The position numbers were made by a program, and so were the translations under genes. Source: Mannheimia sp. USDA-ARS-USMARC-1261 (GTDB taxonomy: Bacteria; Pseudomonadota; Gammaproteobacteria; Enterobacterales; Pasteurellaceae). From it: DNA of 64,000 bases. The notes beneath the pieces are model-generated. The model searched no databases and was not told where the DNA came from. It saw nothing but the letters and a program-made list of their open reading frames with translations. Positions 28,563 through 41,962 of this stretch are shown in pieces (the stretch's first letter is position 1; every line of letters begins with the position of its first letter). Location of the stretch: NCBI RefSeq assembly GCF_000521605.1, contig NZ_CP006942.1, positions 1,860,001 to 1,924,000 on the forward strand, written 5' to 3'.

Positions 28563-29603
28563 CTATTGTGATTGAGTTAGTTTTTTAAATTCGCTCGACA
28601 TTTGTGTTTCAAACTTGTCGCCGCTTTTAACAATTAAAAATATCGCTAATTTTTCACGCTCTGCAAGGGCTAACGCTTTTTCTGCTCCCAAAACAAATAA
28701 ACCTGTTGATAACCCGTCTGCCGTCATCGTTGTTGGGGCAAGGACGGTAATTGAAGCTAAGTTGTGGCTCACCGGGCTTAATTTTTGTGGGTCAATAATA
28801 TGTGAAAGGCGGTTGCCATTTTCATCTTCAAAATAATTACGGTAATTGCCCGATGTTGCCATTCCTAAATTATGTAAAGGCACGGTAATTTGTACAGATT
28901 GTGCTTGCTCCATTATAGGCTGTTCAATCGCAATTCGCCAATCTAAACCTTGTAAATTTTTGCCTTTGCCACGCAACTCACCACCAATTTCAACTAAGTA
29001 GTTGCTCAAACCTATTTTTTCAAGATGTTCCGCCAATTTATCTACTCCAAAACCTTTCGCAATAGAGGATAAATCTAAATAAAGATTAGGCTCGCTCTTG
29101 GTAAGCATTGGCTTACTGTCTGTTTTTAGGCTAATTTTATTAATTCCCACATAACTAGAACGCTCTTTAATCTGTTCATCAGAAGGGACTTTATTTAAGC
29201 GTTTATCGGGTCCAAAACCCCATAAATTAACCAAAGGTCCAACAGTAACATCTAATGCCCCTTCTGTCATTTTGTTTAAGCGTACTGCTTCCGCCACTAC
29301 TTTTGCAAAATCTTGCGAAATTTCGACCGCTTGATTAGCTTCTTTTAACTGATTGAAGCGGCTAATTTCAGAATCCTGCTGGTAAGTAGACATTTGGTTG
29401 TTCACTTCTACCAATAATCCGTCTAACTCACTCTTTATTTTTTCGGGATTAGCTAAGCTTTTAACCTCACCATTATCAATATACTTGACAGTGTAAGTCG
29501 TTCCCATCGTTTTACCTTGTAGGGTAATTTGCTCGGGAGCTTTTTCACAGGCGGTTAAAAATAGCGAAAAAATAGCAAAATACAGCACTTTTTTTAATTT
29601 CAC
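28563..29603 (-). CDS. apbE: FAD:protein FMN transferase ApbE (lipoprotein)
   Basis: 346-residue periplasmic flavinyltransferase that attaches FMN by phosphoester bond to threonines of NqrB and NqrC. A lipoprotein signal MKLKKVLYFAIFSLFLTAC (lipobox LTAC, then EKAPEQ) is followed by GKTMGTTYTVKY, DVTVGPLVNLWGFGP, DLSSIAKGFGVDKLAEHL and the metal/FAD site TADGLSTGLFVLG. It lies downstream of nqrF, with 185 bp containing a repeat and an inverted uptake-signal pair between them. Confidence 0.95.
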   Translation of the reverse strand: MKLKKVLYFAIFSLFLTACEKAPEQITLQGKTMGTTYTVKYIDNGEVKSLANPEKIKSELDGLLVEVNNQMSTYQQDSEISRFNQLKEANQAVEISQDFAKVVAEAVRLNKMTEGALDVTVGPLVNLWGFGPDKRLNKVPSDEQIKERSSYVGINKISLKTDSKPMLTKSEPNLYLDLSSIAKGFGVDKLAEHLEKIGLSNYLVEIGGELRGKGKNLQGLDWRIAIEQPIMEQAQSVQITVPLHNLGMATSGNYRNYFEDENGNRLSHIIDPQKLSPVSHNLASITVLAPTTMTADGLSTGLFVLGAEKALALAEREKLAIFLIVKSGDKFETQMSSEFKKLTQSQ

Positions 29604-29644
29604 AAGAACTCCGTTAGGGCATAACTTTTGCCCATTTTTATATC

Positions 29645-29672
29645 TAGGGTGAATATCATTTCATTTCCCTAC
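29645..29672. repeat. Degenerate palindromic repeat, copy D
   Basis: TAGGGTGAATATCATTTCA facing TTTCCCTAC. Weakly preserved member of the same family as copies A-C, between nqrF and apbE. Confidence 0.45.
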
Positions 29673-29723
29673 AATTCATATCATTAAATTCCTTAAAGAG
29701 AAACTTGATGATATGAACTAAAT

Positions 29724-29767
29724 CAAGCGGTGCATTTTGCAAAAAATTCTGCAAAACGCACCGCTTG
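29724..29767. terminator. Inverted USS pair after nqrF
   Basis: CAAGCGGTGCATTTTGC (29724-29740) is exactly mirrored by GCAAAACGCACCGCTTG (29751-29767) apart from one position. It is placed 21 bp past the nqrF stop. Confidence 0.75.
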
Positions 29768-29788
29768 TCATTATGTGGAAGTTAAGGA

Positions 29789-31018
29789 TTAACCACCGAA
29801 GTCATCTAATAAGATGTTTTCGTCTTCAACACCTAAGCTCTTCAACATACCGATTACGGCAGCATTCATCACCGGTGGACCACACATATAGTATTCACAG
29901 TCTTCAGGTGCTTCGTGATTTTTGAGGTAATTTTCATAAAGCACATTGTGAATAAAGCCACGGTAGTAGTCTTCACGGTCGCCCGGTAATGGGTCAGAAA
30001 GTGCCACATACCATTTGAAGTTTTCGTTTTCTGCTTGAAGCATATCGAAATCTTCGGTATAGAACATTTCACGCTCTGAACGTGCACCGTACCAGAAGGT
30101 CATTTTGCGTTTTGATTTCAGACGTTTTAATTGGTCGAAAATGTGTGAACGCATTGGTGCCATACCTGCACCACCACCGATAAATACCATTTCATTGTCG
30201 GTATCTTTTGCGAAGAATTCACCGAATGGACCTGAAATCGTTACTTTATCACCCTCTTTTAATGACCAAATGTAAGATGACATTTGACCCGGCGGTACGT
30301 CTGGATTACGTGGTGGAGGCGTTGCGATACGCACGTTCAGCATAATAATGCCTTTTTCTTCTGGGTATGAAGCCATTGAGTAAGCACGGATAATATGCTC
30401 GTCCACTTTTGACACATAACGCCATAAGTTAAATTTATCCCAGTCTTCGTGGTACTCTTTTGGAATATCGAAGTCTTTATAATTAACTGTGTGTGGCTCT
30501 GCTTCAATTTGGATATAACCACCGGCACGGAATGGAACTTCTTCGCCTTCAGGAATTGCCAATTTAAGCTCTTTGATGAAAGTCGCTTTGTTGTCGTTAG
30601 AAATAACGGTACATTGCCATTTTTTCACGCCGAAGATTTCTTCAGGTAATTCAACATCCATTGAAGATTTTACGTTTACTTGGCACGCTAAACGCCAGCC
30701 TTCTTTCGCCTCTTTCTTCGAAATGTGTGATAACTCAGTTGGTAGAATTTCGCCACCGCCTGATTTCACTTGCACTTTACATTGACCACAAGAGCCACCG
30801 CCACCACAAGCTGAGGAAACGAAGATCCCTTTGCTCGCTAAAGCACCGAGTAATTTTCCGCCAGCCGGTAAGGTGATGCCTTTTTCCGGGTCGTTATTGA
30901 TTGAAATGGTAATGTCGCCAGAATCCACTAATTTAGATTTAGCGAATAGGATAATCACCGCAAGCACTAGAACAAGAGCAGTAAATGCGATAATACCGAA
31001 AATAAAATTACTATCCAC
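29789..31018 (-). CDS. nqrF: Na+-NQR subunit F (NADH dehydrogenase, 2Fe-2S and FAD)
   Basis: 409-residue electron entry subunit of the sodium-pumping NADH:quinone oxidoreductase. An N-terminal membrane helix ([20 protein letters not shown]) precedes a plant-type ferredoxin domain with [14 protein letters not shown] and a fourth cysteine in RLACQV. The ferredoxin reductase domain has [13 protein letters not shown] (FAD) and [14 protein letters not shown] (NADH), ending in ILLDDFGG. Last gene of nqrABCDEF. Confidence 0.98.
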   Translation of the reverse strand: MDSNFIFGIIAFTALVLVLAVIILFAKSKLVDSGDITISINNDPEKGITLPAGGKLLGALASKGIFVSSACGGGGSCGQCKVQVKSGGGEILPTELSHISKKEAKEGWRLACQVNVKSSMDVELPEEIFGVKKWQCTVISNDNKATFIKELKLAIPEGEEVPFRAGGYIQIEAEPHTVNYKDFDIPKEYHEDWDKFNLWRYVSKVDEHIIRAYSMASYPEEKGIIMLNVRIATPPPRNPDVPPGQMSSYIWSLKEGDKVTISGPFGEFFAKDTDNEMVFIGGGAGMAPMRSHIFDQLKRLKSKRKMTFWYGARSEREMFYTEDFDMLQAENENFKWYVALSDPLPGDREDYYRGFIHNVLYENYLKNHEAPEDCEYYMCGPPVMNAAVIGMLKSLGVEDENILLDDFGG

Positions 31019-31028
31019 GATATGCTCC

Positions 31029-31625
31029 TTATAATTGAATGCCTGAGAATGACATAAAGCCTAACGCCATTAAGCCAACCGTAATAAAGGTGATACCTAA
31101 ACCACGTAAGCCTGCCGGTACATCAGAATATTTCATTTTTTCGGTTAAACCTGCAAGAGCTACGATAGCTAACATCCAGCCTGTACCGGCACCAACACCA
31201 TATACCACAGATTCTACGAAGTTATATTCGCGTTGTACCATAAATGATACACCACCGAAGATCGCACAGTTTACCGTGATAAGTGGTAAGAAGATACCTA
31301 ATGCACTGTACAACGCAGGGAAGAACTTGTCTAAAATCATTTCAAGAATTTGAACAAGTGCCGCAATTACACCGATGAATGTGATGAAGTTTAAGAAGCT
31401 TAAATCTACCCCCTCAACTAATGCACCGTCTTTTAATACGTGGGTATAAACTAATTGGTTAGCCGGTACAGCAATACCTAACACCACGATTACCGCAATA
31501 CCTAAGCCAAATGCGGTTGAAACTTTCTTAGACACCGCAAGGAATGTACACATACCAAGGAAGAAAGAAAGTGCCATATTCTCAATGAAAATGGACTTCA
31601 CTAAAATGCTAAGATAATGTTCCAT
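31029..31625 (-). CDS. nqrE: Na+-NQR subunit E
   Basis: 198-residue membrane subunit with six predicted helices, part of the NqrD/NqrE pair that holds an iron centre between them. Family segments include [19 protein letters not shown] and [14 protein letters not shown]; the conserved cysteines at MCTF and NCAIF match the reported ligands. It begins 1 bp after nqrD. Confidence 0.97.
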   Translation of the reverse strand: MEHYLSILVKSIFIENMALSFFLGMCTFLAVSKKVSTAFGLGIAVIVVLGIAVPANQLVYTHVLKDGALVEGVDLSFLNFITFIGVIAALVQILEMILDKFFPALYSALGIFLPLITVNCAIFGGVSFMVQREYNFVESVVYGVGAGTGWMLAIVALAGLTEKMKYSDVPAGLRGLGITFITVGLMALGFMSFSGIQL

Positions 31626-31626
31626 C

Positions 31627-32253
31627 TTATTTCTCCACTTGTTCCGGTTTCCACGTTCTAATACCCCAGATTACAAATCCGATGATAAAGAACGCACTTG
31701 GTGCTAATAAGAATAAACCATTTGCTTGATACCAACCGCCATTTTGCACAGTTTCAAGAATAGTGATACCGAAAATTTTACCTGAACCGATAAGTTCACG
31801 TAAGAAAGCAACGATAATTAACATTGCACCGTAGCCTAAGCCATTACCAATACCATCCACAAAACTTTCAACCGGACCTGATTTCATTGCGAATGCTTCT
31901 GCACGTCCCATTACGATACAGTTAGTAATAATCAAACCAACGAATACCGATAATTGTTTTGAAAGATCGTAAGCATAGGCACGTAAAATTTGGTCTACTA
32001 AGATTACAAGTGATGCAATAATTGCCATTTGTACAATGATACGAATACTATTTGGGATATAGTTACGGATCATTGAAATGAACATACTTGAGAATGCGGT
32101 TACTAAACTTACCGCAATCGCCATTACTACTGCCGTTTGTAATTGAGTAGTTACCGCAAGTGCAGAACAGATACCTAAGATCTGTAATGCAATTGGGTTG
32201 TTATCTGCGATAGGCGATAACAATAATTTTTTAAGATTGTTATTGTCTGCCAT
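31627..32253 (-). CDS. nqrD: Na+-NQR subunit D
   Basis: 208-residue membrane subunit, six helices, paralogous to Nqr[20 protein letters not shown] and [16 protein letters not shown] each carry the conserved cysteine. Its first base overlaps the last base of nqrC, a TAATG-type junction indicating coupled translation. Confidence 0.97.
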   Translation of the reverse strand: MADNNNLKKLLLSPIADNNPIALQILGICSALAVTTQLQTAVVMAIAVSLVTAFSSMFISMIRNYIPNSIRIIVQMAIIASLVILVDQILRAYAYDLSKQLSVFVGLIITNCIVMGRAEAFAMKSGPVESFVDGIGNGLGYGAMLIIVAFLRELIGSGKIFGITILETVQNGGWYQANGLFLLAPSAFFIIGFVIWGIRTWKPEQVEK

Positions 32254-33026
32254 TAGTTAGCTCCCATTGCTGCTTTAAATTTTGCTAAATATGGACCAAA
32301 GCCGTTTTGACCAAACCAGTATTTGAATGAGCCATCAACACCGTTTGAGGTTAATGTCGCACCAGATAAACCATCCACACCGTGATCTTTATCTGCTGAT
32401 GCCCCTTTACCTACTCTTAAAGCAACTTCATTATTCTCATTGAATAATTTTTTGCCTACAAAGTTCTTTTGCCAGTTTGGGTTAGCAATTTCGCCACCAA
32501 GACCCGCAGTTTCACCTTGTTCATAGTAAGTAATACCATTTACTGTGTTTGCATCTGGTTGAACCGCTACAAAACCGTACATAATTGACCACAAACCATT
32601 ACCATGCATTGGTAATACAACTTGCGTTGTTTTACCTGCTTCATCTTTTACTAAGTAAACTTCAGCATATTTTGCACGCACTTTGATGTTTGCTTTATCA
32701 TCAGCCGGATTAATTGCAACACTGTTTTCCGGATCTTTCGCTGCTGCACGAGCATCAAAGTTTTGAATACCTTCAACATAGTCGCCGGTTGCTAAATCAA
32801 CGATTTTCGGCTCAATGAATTTGGCATAGGTTTCTTGCACGTTAGTTTTTTCTTGCATTAAACCGGCCGCTTGTAAGATATTTTTCTGTTTATCAAGCTG
32901 TTTCTGAATATCTTGCGTTGGTTTTAACAACACCGCAGCACCTGCTACGATAAGAGAACAGATCAAACTTAATAGAACTACAACGGTTAGTGTGCCACCA
33001 ACGCTATCTTTATTAAATTTAGCCAT
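32253..33026 (-). CDS. nqrC: Na+-NQR subunit C (covalent FMN)
   Basis: 257-residue subunit with one N-terminal membrane helix ([20 protein letters not shown]) and a periplasmic FMN-binding domain. The flavinylation motif is [13 protein letters not shown], the threonine being the FMN-phosphoester site used by ApbE. Start overlaps nqrB by 8 bp. Confidence 0.98.
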   Translation of the reverse strand: MAKFNKDSVGGTLTVVVLLSLICSLIVAGAAVLLKPTQDIQKQLDKQKNILQAAGLMQEKTNVQETYAKFIEPKIVDLATGDYVEGIQNFDARAAAKDPENSVAINPADDKANIKVRAKYAEVYLVKDEAGKTTQVVLPMHGNGLWSIMYGFVAVQPDANTVNGITYYEQGETAGLGGEIANPNWQKNFVGKKLFNENNEVALRVGKGASADKDHGVDGLSGATLTSNGVDGSFKYWFGQNGFGPYLAKFKAAMGAN

Positions 33027-34254
33027 TGTTTGCTACCCTCGCTAATCTGCGTTTGATATTGCCTTGAACCACTAAGTAGTCGAAGATCGGAGCAAATAAG
33101 TTAGCAAATAAGATCGCTAACATCATACCCTCTGGGTATGCCGGATTCACTACACGGATTAAAACGCACATAAAGCCAATCAAGATACCGTAAGCCCATT
33201 TACCTTTGTTGGTAAATGCAGCAGAAACAGGATCGGTTGCCATAAAGAACATACCTAATGCAAAACCACCTAAAACTAAGTGCCAGTGCCAAGGCATTGA
33301 GAATAATGGGTTTGTATCTGAGCCGATAACATTAAATAATGTTGCCGTTGCAGCCATACCAACCATTACACCTGCGATGATTCTCCACGATGCAATGCGA
33401 GCAAAGACAATAATTGCCGCACCGATGATCAACATTAGGGTAGAAGTTTCGCCGATTGAACCCGGGATATTACCTAAAAATGCATCCATCCAAGTGATCG
33501 TTTCGCCTGTTGCAACGTGTTTTAATGCACCTTGTCCACCTACTGCCCATTGAGAAAGTGCTGTTGCACCTGAGAAGCCATCTGCTGCAACCCATACAGC
33601 ATCACCGGAAATTTGACCCGGGTATGCGAAGAATAGGAATGCACGACCAGCCAATGCAGGGTTCATAAAGTTTTTACCTACACCACCAAACACTTCTTTT
33701 GCTACAACAACACCGAAAGTCGTTGCAAGTGCAGCTTGCCAAAGCGGTAATGTTGGAGGAACGATAAGTGCAAGCAAGATAGATGTTACAAAGAAACCTT
33801 CGTTAATTTCGTGCTTACGCACCATTGCAAACACAACTTCCCAGAAACCACCGACTGCAAATACGGTCAAGTAGATTGGTAGGAAATAAGTTGCACCCAA
33901 TAACATTTTGGTTCCCCAACCGGCATCTTGAACTGAGCCTAAACTATCAGCCAAGCTATAGTGCCAGTTGTTAGCAATTAAATCAGATAATGTACCCATT
34001 TTAAGTGCAGCTAAAATGCCTTGTGCACCCACATTATACATACCGTAGAACATCGCAGGGAATAACGCCAACCATACAATTAACATCATACGCTTAGAGT
34101 CAATCGCATCACGCACGTGGGCATCTTTGCGAGTTACTGTACCCGGCGTATAGAAAATGGTGTATGCCGCTTCAAAAAGCGTGTACCATTTTTCATACTT
34201 TCCACCTTTATGGAAAGCGGGTTCCATTTTTTCAAAAAGATTTTTCAAACCCAT
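33019..34254 (-). CDS. nqrB: Na+-NQR subunit B (covalent FMN, riboflavin, sodium path)
   Basis: 411-residue membrane subunit with about ten helices. The covalent FMN site is in [12 protein letters not shown]. Ubiquinone/sodium-path segments include [21 protein letters not shown] and [15 protein letters not shown]. It begins 2 bp after nqrA. Together with nqrC this shows both ApbE targets are intact. Confidence 0.98.
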   Translation of the reverse strand: MGLKNLFEKMEPAFHKGGKYEKWYTLFEAAYTIFYTPGTVTRKDAHVRDAIDSKRMMLIVWLALFPAMFYGMYNVGAQGILAALKMGTLSDLIANNWHYSLADSLGSVQDAGWGTKMLLGATYFLPIYLTVFAVGGFWEVVFAMVRKHEINEGFFVTSILLALIVPPTLPLWQAALATTFGVVVAKEVFGGVGKNFMNPALAGRAFLFFAYPGQISGDAVWVAADGFSGATALSQWAVGGQGALKHVATGETITWMDAFLGNIPGSIGETSTLMLIIGAAIIVFARIASWRIIAGVMVGMAATATLFNVIGSDTNPLFSMPWHWHLVLGGFALGMFFMATDPVSAAFTNKGKWAYGILIGFMCVLIRVVNPAYPEGMMLAILFANLFAPIFDYLVVQGNIKRRLARVANNG

Positions 34255-34256
34255 TT

Positions 34257-35615
34257 TTAACCATCCTTCTCGATCTTATCTAACGCTTGGCGTAATAATG
34301 GTCCCCAGTTGTTTTTCCCTGAGCACACAAAAGTACATAACGCTAAATCTTCTTCGTCTAACTCTAAACAGCCTAATGCTTGTGCAGAGTCAGTATCGCC
34401 TGCAGCCAAATCACGGAGTAATAAAGTTGGAATAATATCCAACGGCATTACACGCTCATAAGCACCTGTTGGCACCATTGCACGCTCACTACCGTGCACT
34501 GCGGTAGTGAAATTAAATAATTTCTTCGCAAAATGACCTAAGGTTGTACGAGTGATGGAGTATTTATCTGCATAAGGTGCGATCATACCAAAGAAAGCTT
34601 TCTCACGACCTTCTAACAACACAGAAACTTGTAACGCATAGCGACCTAAGTAATCGTGAACGCCTGTAGCCGTTGCACCGCTTAATACAGAACCTGAAAT
34701 CACACGGTTTTCTCCTGCGTTTAATTCATTCGCAGTAAGCTGAGAAAGATTAGCACCTAAACGGGTACGGACTAAACGTGGATTTTTCACTTGCGGACCG
34801 GCTAAAGCAACCACACGATCGGTAAATAACTCACCGGTAGTGAATAATTTACCGATGGCAATCACATCTTGATAGTTTAAATACCAAACCTGTTTAGTTG
34901 CACCAACTGGATCAATAAAGTGAATATGCGTACCGGCAAGACCAGCCGGGTGCGGACCTTTGAAACGGTTGGTTTCCACATTTTGGATTTGACGGCTTTG
35001 TGCCGCATTTAAAATATTAGAATCAGCTGCACCACAAAGGTGAATTGTCTTTTTACCTTCAAATAAACGACTTAACACTGTTAAACCGTCAAAGAAAGCT
35101 TGCTGATGTTCTGCGATAATCACTTCAGGATTTGCCGCAAGTGGATTGGTATCCATTGCATTGACAAAAATAGATGAAGGATTTGCATCTAATGCAGGCA
35201 CTTTGCTAAACGGACGAGTACGGAATGCTGTCCATAAGCCTGATTCTACTAAGTTTTGTTTGACTTGCTCTGAAGTTAATGAAGCTAATTGAGCAGCTTC
35301 ATAACGAGCAAAGGTAATTTGCTCATCACCCTCAACTTTAATTACTACCGATTGAAGAACGCGTTTTTCGCCACGGTTGATTGCCGTAACGGTTCCGCTT
35401 GCAGGAGCAGTAAATAACACGCCCGGATTCTTTTTATCTTCAAAAAGAACTTGACCTTTCTTCACTACATCACCTTCACGCACCTTCATTGAAGGACGCA
35501 TACCCACATATTCTTCACCAAGCATAGCAACTTCAGTAACGGTATTCCCGTTATGGATTACTTGCTCAGGTTGTCCCGCAATTGGGAGATCTAAGCCTTT
35601 TTTGATTGTAATCAT
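34257..35615 (-). CDS. nqrA: Na+-NQR subunit A
   Basis: 452-residue peripheral cytoplasmic subunit near the quinone site. It begins [20 protein letters not shown] and contains [17 protein letters not shown] with a barrel-sandwich/biotinyl-like fold, plus the Rossmann-like half [18 protein letters not shown]. It ends with [22 protein letters not shown]-type sequence. First gene of the operon; it has a long leader containing several inverted repeats. Confidence 0.98.
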   Translation of the reverse strand: MITIKKGLDLPIAGQPEQVIHNGNTVTEVAMLGEEYVGMRPSMKVREGDVVKKGQVLFEDKKNPGVLFTAPASGTVTAINRGEKRVLQSVVIKVEGDEQITFARYEAAQLASLTSEQVKQNLVESGLWTAFRTRPFSKVPALDANPSSIFVNAMDTNPLAANPEVIIAEHQQAFFDGLTVLSRLFEGKKTIHLCGAADSNILNAAQSRQIQNVETNRFKGPHPAGLAGTHIHFIDPVGATKQVWYLNYQDVIAIGKLFTTGELFTDRVVALAGPQVKNPRLVRTRLGANLSQLTANELNAGENRVISGSVLSGATATGVHDYLGRYALQVSVLLEGREKAFFGMIAPYADKYSITRTTLGHFAKKLFNFTTAVHGSERAMVPTGAYERVMPLDIIPTLLLRDLAAGDTDSAQALGCLELDEEDLALCTFVCSGKNNWGPLLRQALDKIEKDG

Positions 35616-35651
35616 ATTGTTTGCACTACTTTTCTTTTGGGTTAAAAATAT

Positions 35652-35670
35652 GATTGCGTATCACGCAATC
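35652..35670. promoter_or_regulatory. Hairpin/operator candidate in nqrA leader
   Basis: GATTGCG (35652-35658) and CGCAATC (35664-35670), 5-nt spacer. Too close to nqrA to be a terminator for another gene, so an operator or mRNA leader hairpin is more likely. Confidence 0.4.
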
Positions 35671-35692
35671 GCTTCTATTGAGCCGCAGCTAA

Positions 35693-35728
35693 TTTAAAAA
35701 TAAACGAATTCCCCCACTTATTTTTAAA
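35693..35728. promoter_or_regulatory. 11-bp inverted repeat upstream of nqrA
   Basis: TTTAAAAATAA (35693-35703) and TTATTTTTAAA (35718-35728) are exact inverted copies with a 14-nt centre. AT-rich, so chance symmetry is possible. Confidence 0.35.
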
Positions 35729-35875
35729 CGCCACATTAAGTTCTCAAATCTGTTTTTGCCTTTGTCTAATTTTTGTAACAAAAGGTTAATAAAAAATAAT
35801 CCTGCTATTTTACCTAAAAACCGCCCCTTATGGCTAGAAAAACCCCTCAATTTTTCTCTTTTCCCCTGCTAAAAT

Positions 35876-35889
35876 TTGAAATAAATCAA
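35876..35889. promoter_or_regulatory. FNR-like binding site candidate
   Basis: TTGAA-ATAA-ATCAA matches the FNR consensus TTGAT-N4-ATCAA at 9 of 10 positions. It lies between nqrA and nfuA, 261 bp from the former start and 175 bp from the latter. Confidence 0.35.
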
Positions 35890-36063
35890 GATTTCCACAG
35901 CACATTACCAAAAGATAACCCAAAATAGTTAAGCATCTTTCAGCACAAGCGGTTAATTTTTGTTAATAATTTGCAAAAATTTTTTTAGCTAGGCAATTAT
36001 CAAATTCAGGCGTAAAATAGTTGATAGATTTTGTAAAATATTTTAATTACAGGACAAGATAAA

Positions 36064-36660
36064 ATGGAAGAACAAACTATTCATATTTCAATTTCAGATG
36101 CGGCACAAGCCCACTTTACAAGACTCTTAGAGCAACAAGAAGAAGGCACAAATATCCGCATTTTTGTGGTAAATCCCGGTACGCCCGGTGCAGAATGTGG
36201 AGTATCTTACTGCCCACCAAATGCGGTAGAAGAAACCGATACTGAATTTACTTTTGACCAATTTTCCGCCTTTATTGATGATGTGAGTTTACCGTTCCTT
36301 GATGAAGCGGAAATTGATTATGTAACTGATCCAATGGGTTCACAGCTAACCCTCAAAGCTCCTAACGCTAAAATGCGTAAAGTAGCTGATGATGCCCCTT
36401 TCATTGAGCGTTTAGATTATGTTATTCAAACTCAGGTAAATCCCCAACTCGCCAGCCACGGTGGTAAAGTAACCTTAATTGAAGTAACCGAAGATAAATA
36501 CGCTATTCTACAATTTGGTGGTGGCTGTAATGGTTGCTCAATGGTTGATGTAACTTTAAAAGAAGGGATTGAAAAGCAACTCTTAATGCAATTCCCTGAT
36601 GAATTGGTTGGTGTAAAAGATATTACCGAGCATCAACACGGCGAACACTCTTACTACTAG
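36064..36660 (+). CDS. nfuA: Fe/S biogenesis protein NfuA
   Basis: 198-residue iron-sulfur carrier. The N-terminal half is a degenerate A-type (HesB-like) domain ([20 protein letters not shown]). The C-terminal Nfu domain has the cluster-binding motif in [20 protein letters not shown] (C-x2-C). It delivers [4Fe-4S] clusters to target enzymes, a plausible help to neighbouring Fe-S systems such as Na+-NQR, though that is inference. RBS ACAGGACAAG precedes the ATG. Confidence 0.96.
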   Translation: MEEQTIHISISDAAQAHFTRLLEQQEEGTNIRIFVVNPGTPGAECGVSYCPPNAVEETDTEFTFDQFSAFIDDVSLPFLDEAEIDYVTDPMGSQLTLKAPNAKMRKVADDAPFIERLDYVIQTQVNPQLASHGGKVTLIEVTEDKYAILQFGGGCNGCSMVDVTLKEGIEKQLLMQFPDELVGVKDITEHQHGEHSYY

Positions 36661-36666
36661 AATGAT

Positions 36667-36699
36667 AAAAAGGATAAATCAATTTGATTTATCCTTTTT
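36667..36699. terminator. Terminator between nfuA and pyrG
   Basis: AAAAAGGATAAATCAA (36667-36682) and TTGATTTATCCTTTTT (36684-36699) are perfectly complementary over 16 bp. The A and T ends make it usable in both directions. Confidence 0.85.
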
Positions 36700-36713
36700 A
36701 AATCTCGTCATTC

Positions 36714-36760
36714 ACAAGCGGTTATTTTTTGCAAATTTTTTACAAAAGACGACCGCTTGT
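36714..36760. terminator. Inverted USS pair after pyrG
   Basis: ACAAGCGGTTATTTTTT faces ACAAAAGACGACCGCTTGT. It lies 10 bp past the pyrG stop. With 36667-36699 it gives two tandem hairpins. Confidence 0.65.
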
Positions 36761-36769
36761 AAAATTCAA

Positions 36770-38425
<1,656 letters not shown>

Positions 38426-38533
38426 TTAGTTTGATTGGAAATTAAGAATACAAGTTTTCTTTTCATAAAAAGAAACTATTAGGACGGGATAGTAGTTTAC
38501 ATCAAATCAATTTTTTTTGCTAATCCAAAATCT

Positions 38534-38580
38534 GCAAGCGGTCGATTTTGCAAAAAATTTTACAAAATCAACCGCTTGTA
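38534..38580. terminator. Inverted USS pair after the cysB-linked secreted-protein gene
   Basis: GCAAGCGGTCGATTTTG (38534-38550) faces CAAAATCAACCGCTTGTA (38563-38580). It is 10 bp past the stop of the 38590-39234 gene. Confidence 0.7.
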
Positions 38581-38589
38581 AATTACATT

Positions 38590-39234
38590 TTACTTCACAA
38601 AACCATCGAAGGTTAGCTCGTAGTTATCACCATCTCGGCTGTAGGAAATATAACGTGGGAATTTCTCTCCGTCATATTTTTTAACCGTGATATCTTTTTT
38701 ATCGCTGGTTCTAAACTTATAAGTGATTTCTTGATACGTTTTCCCACCCGATTTTACTTCTTTTTGTGATTTGCGTAGTTGCACATTTGGCGTTGGATAA
38801 AGTTTTTTACCGTTCGTAGTTTGGAAACTTGTTGGTAATTTATCGTAATAGCTCAGCTGGAATGCAGTAGTAAACAAATCATAAGTTGGCATTGTTAATG
38901 CTTCTTCTTTTAATGGCTCTTTTACTTTTCCATATTTTACTGTTTTAGAATCAATTTCTGCCATTGCATAAGTTTTACCGTTACGCGTATCTCGGTAACT
39001 TAACATATCAAACTGCCCGTTTTTTTCTGTTCCTTTTGCAGTAAATACAATATTGTACAAAGGTACGTTGATTTTAGCTTGAATATTATATTTTCCTCCG
39101 CCATTATTGAAGTTAATGTAGGCTGGCATTAAATAATTTGAGCTATATTTAATATTGTAGCTATCTGCGTAAGCAGTGGAAATTAACCCTGATGTTGCAA
39201 TAATAACAGTGGTAAGTTTCTGCCAAATTTTCAT
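38590..39234 (-). CDS. Predicted secreted/periplasmic protein (DUF3108-like)
   Basis: 214 residues. A signal peptide (MKIWQKLTTVIIATSGLISTAYA, cleavage after AYA) is followed by a beta-rich sequence: YNIKYSSNYLMPAYINFNN, then AKINVPLYNIVFTAKGT, MLSYRDTRNGKTYAMAEID and ITYKFRTSDKKDITVKKYDG. This pattern resembles DUF3108 proteins, of unknown function. Its ATG directly follows the cysB stop, with the ribosome site GGAGAAG inside cysB, so it is probably co-transcribed with yjjG-cysB. I cannot assign a role. Confidence 0.7.
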   Translation of the reverse strand: MKIWQKLTTVIIATSGLISTAYADSYNIKYSSNYLMPAYINFNNGGGKYNIQAKINVPLYNIVFTAKGTEKNGQFDMLSYRDTRNGKTYAMAEIDSKTVKYGKVKEPLKEEALTMPTYDLFTTAFQLSYYDKLPTSFQTTNGKKLYPTPNVQLRKSQKEVKSGGKTYQEITYKFRTSDKKDITVKKYDGEKFPRYISYSRDGDNYELTFDGFVK

Positions 39235-40898
<1,664 letters not shown>

Positions 40899-40958
40899 AA
40901 TCTTCCTTTTATTACTACAAGCGGTGAAAATTTTCAAAAAATTTGCAAATATGGCAAT

Positions 40959-41849
40959 TTATTCACATTCTGCCATTTTTTGTTGTATCCACTCTACAAA
41001 AAACTTCACTTTTGGCACTTGAGCCGATTGAAATGGATACACCACATAAAACGATTTCTCATCAAATAATGCTGTTGGGAAAGGTTCAATTAACGTACCC
41101 TTTTCAATTTCGTGTTGGGCTAGAACTTTATTCGCAATCGCTACACCTTGCTGGTGCATAGCTGCTTGCAATACCATAAACGTATGACTAAAAATAGAAC
41201 CTGTTTCTGCATCAACTTTATCTGCTATATTGAGATGCTCTACCATTCTTTTCCATTTGTTATGAGTAGAAGAGTGTAACAAATGCTTATCAACTAAATC
41301 TTTTGCCGACTGAATGCGATTTTTCGATAAATACTCTGGCGAGGCTAAAATCACAATGCGAGATTCCGTTAAACGGATAGATTCCAAGTCCTGCCAATCG
41401 CCTTTACCGTAATAAATGGCTACATCGGTTTCTTTACCAAGTAATCCCTCATCTTGATCCACACCTTTAATACGCACTTCAATGTCTGGGTATTTATCGT
41501 GAAAATCAGCTAAACGTGGTACTAGCCAGTGCATACCAAAGGTTTGTGGCACACTGATAGTCAGAATTTGGCGACAGCTCTGCTGACGAACTTTATCAGT
41601 TGCTAATGCAATTTGTTCCAATAAAGGTTGTACCTCATAGAAATATTGTGCCCCTAACTCCGTTAATTCTAATAAACGGTTACGACGATGAAATAACGAA
41701 GCCCCTAAAAAGTCTTCTAATAACTTAATTTGATGACTAACAGCGGCTTGAGTTACAAAGAGATCTTCTGCCGCTTTGGTAAAATTCAAATGGCGGGCAG
41801 CAGATTCAAATGCTTTTAATGCATTGAGCGGTGGAAGTTTTCTGTTCAT
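40959..41849 (-). CDS. gcvA: GcvA, LysR-type regulator of glycine cleavage
   Basis: 296 residues. It begins MNRKLPPLNALKAFESAARH and continues LNFTKAAEDLFVTQAAVSHQ and LLEDFLGASLFHRRNR, near identical to E. coli GcvA in the HTH. The LysR effector domain follows (SVPQTFGMHWLVPRLADFH). The divergently transcribed GcvB small RNA at 41963 confirms identity, since GcvA activates gcvB in enterobacteria. Confidence 0.95.
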   Translation of the reverse strand: MNRKLPPLNALKAFESAARHLNFTKAAEDLFVTQAAVSHQIKLLEDFLGASLFHRRNRLLELTELGAQYFYEVQPLLEQIALATDKVRQQSCRQILTISVPQTFGMHWLVPRLADFHDKYPDIEVRIKGVDQDEGLLGKETDVAIYYGKGDWQDLESIRLTESRIVILASPEYLSKNRIQSAKDLVDKHLLHSSTHNKWKRMVEHLNIADKVDAETGSIFSHTFMVLQAAMHQQGVAIANKVLAQHEIEKGTLIEPFPTALFDEKSFYVVYPFQSAQVPKVKFFVEWIQQKMAECE

Positions 41850-41927
41850 AGTATTTCAAATATAATTAACTGCTAAAATAAAGCAATTCCATTATTTTTT
41901 CTGATGGTTAAAATAAAAAAAATTCGC

Positions 41928-41956
41928 TTGATGACTGAAAGTAGAAACAATAAAAT
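41928..41956 (+). promoter_or_regulatory. Candidate gcvB promoter
   Basis: TTGATG, 17-bp spacer, TAAAAT. Initiation near 41963 would yield an RNA of about 170 nt. GcvA-type operator sequences are expected nearby, but I cannot define them. Confidence 0.5.
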
Positions 41957-41962
41957 ATTCTC

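Larger units (their letters stand above)
35616..36063. other. Divergent nqrA/nfuA intergenic region with inverted repeats
   Basis: 448 bp without a gene. It contains GATTGCG-TATCA-CGCAATC (35652-35670), a second inverted repeat TTTAAAAATAA ... TTATTTTTAAA (35693-35728), an FNR-like site at 35876-35889, and an uptake signal with ACAAGCGGT near 35946. AT-rich stretches before nfuA include candidate promoter elements (TTGATA at 36021) that I cannot rank. The first repeat lies 37-55 bp from the nqrA start and would be in its mRNA leader or core promoter. Confidence 0.6.
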
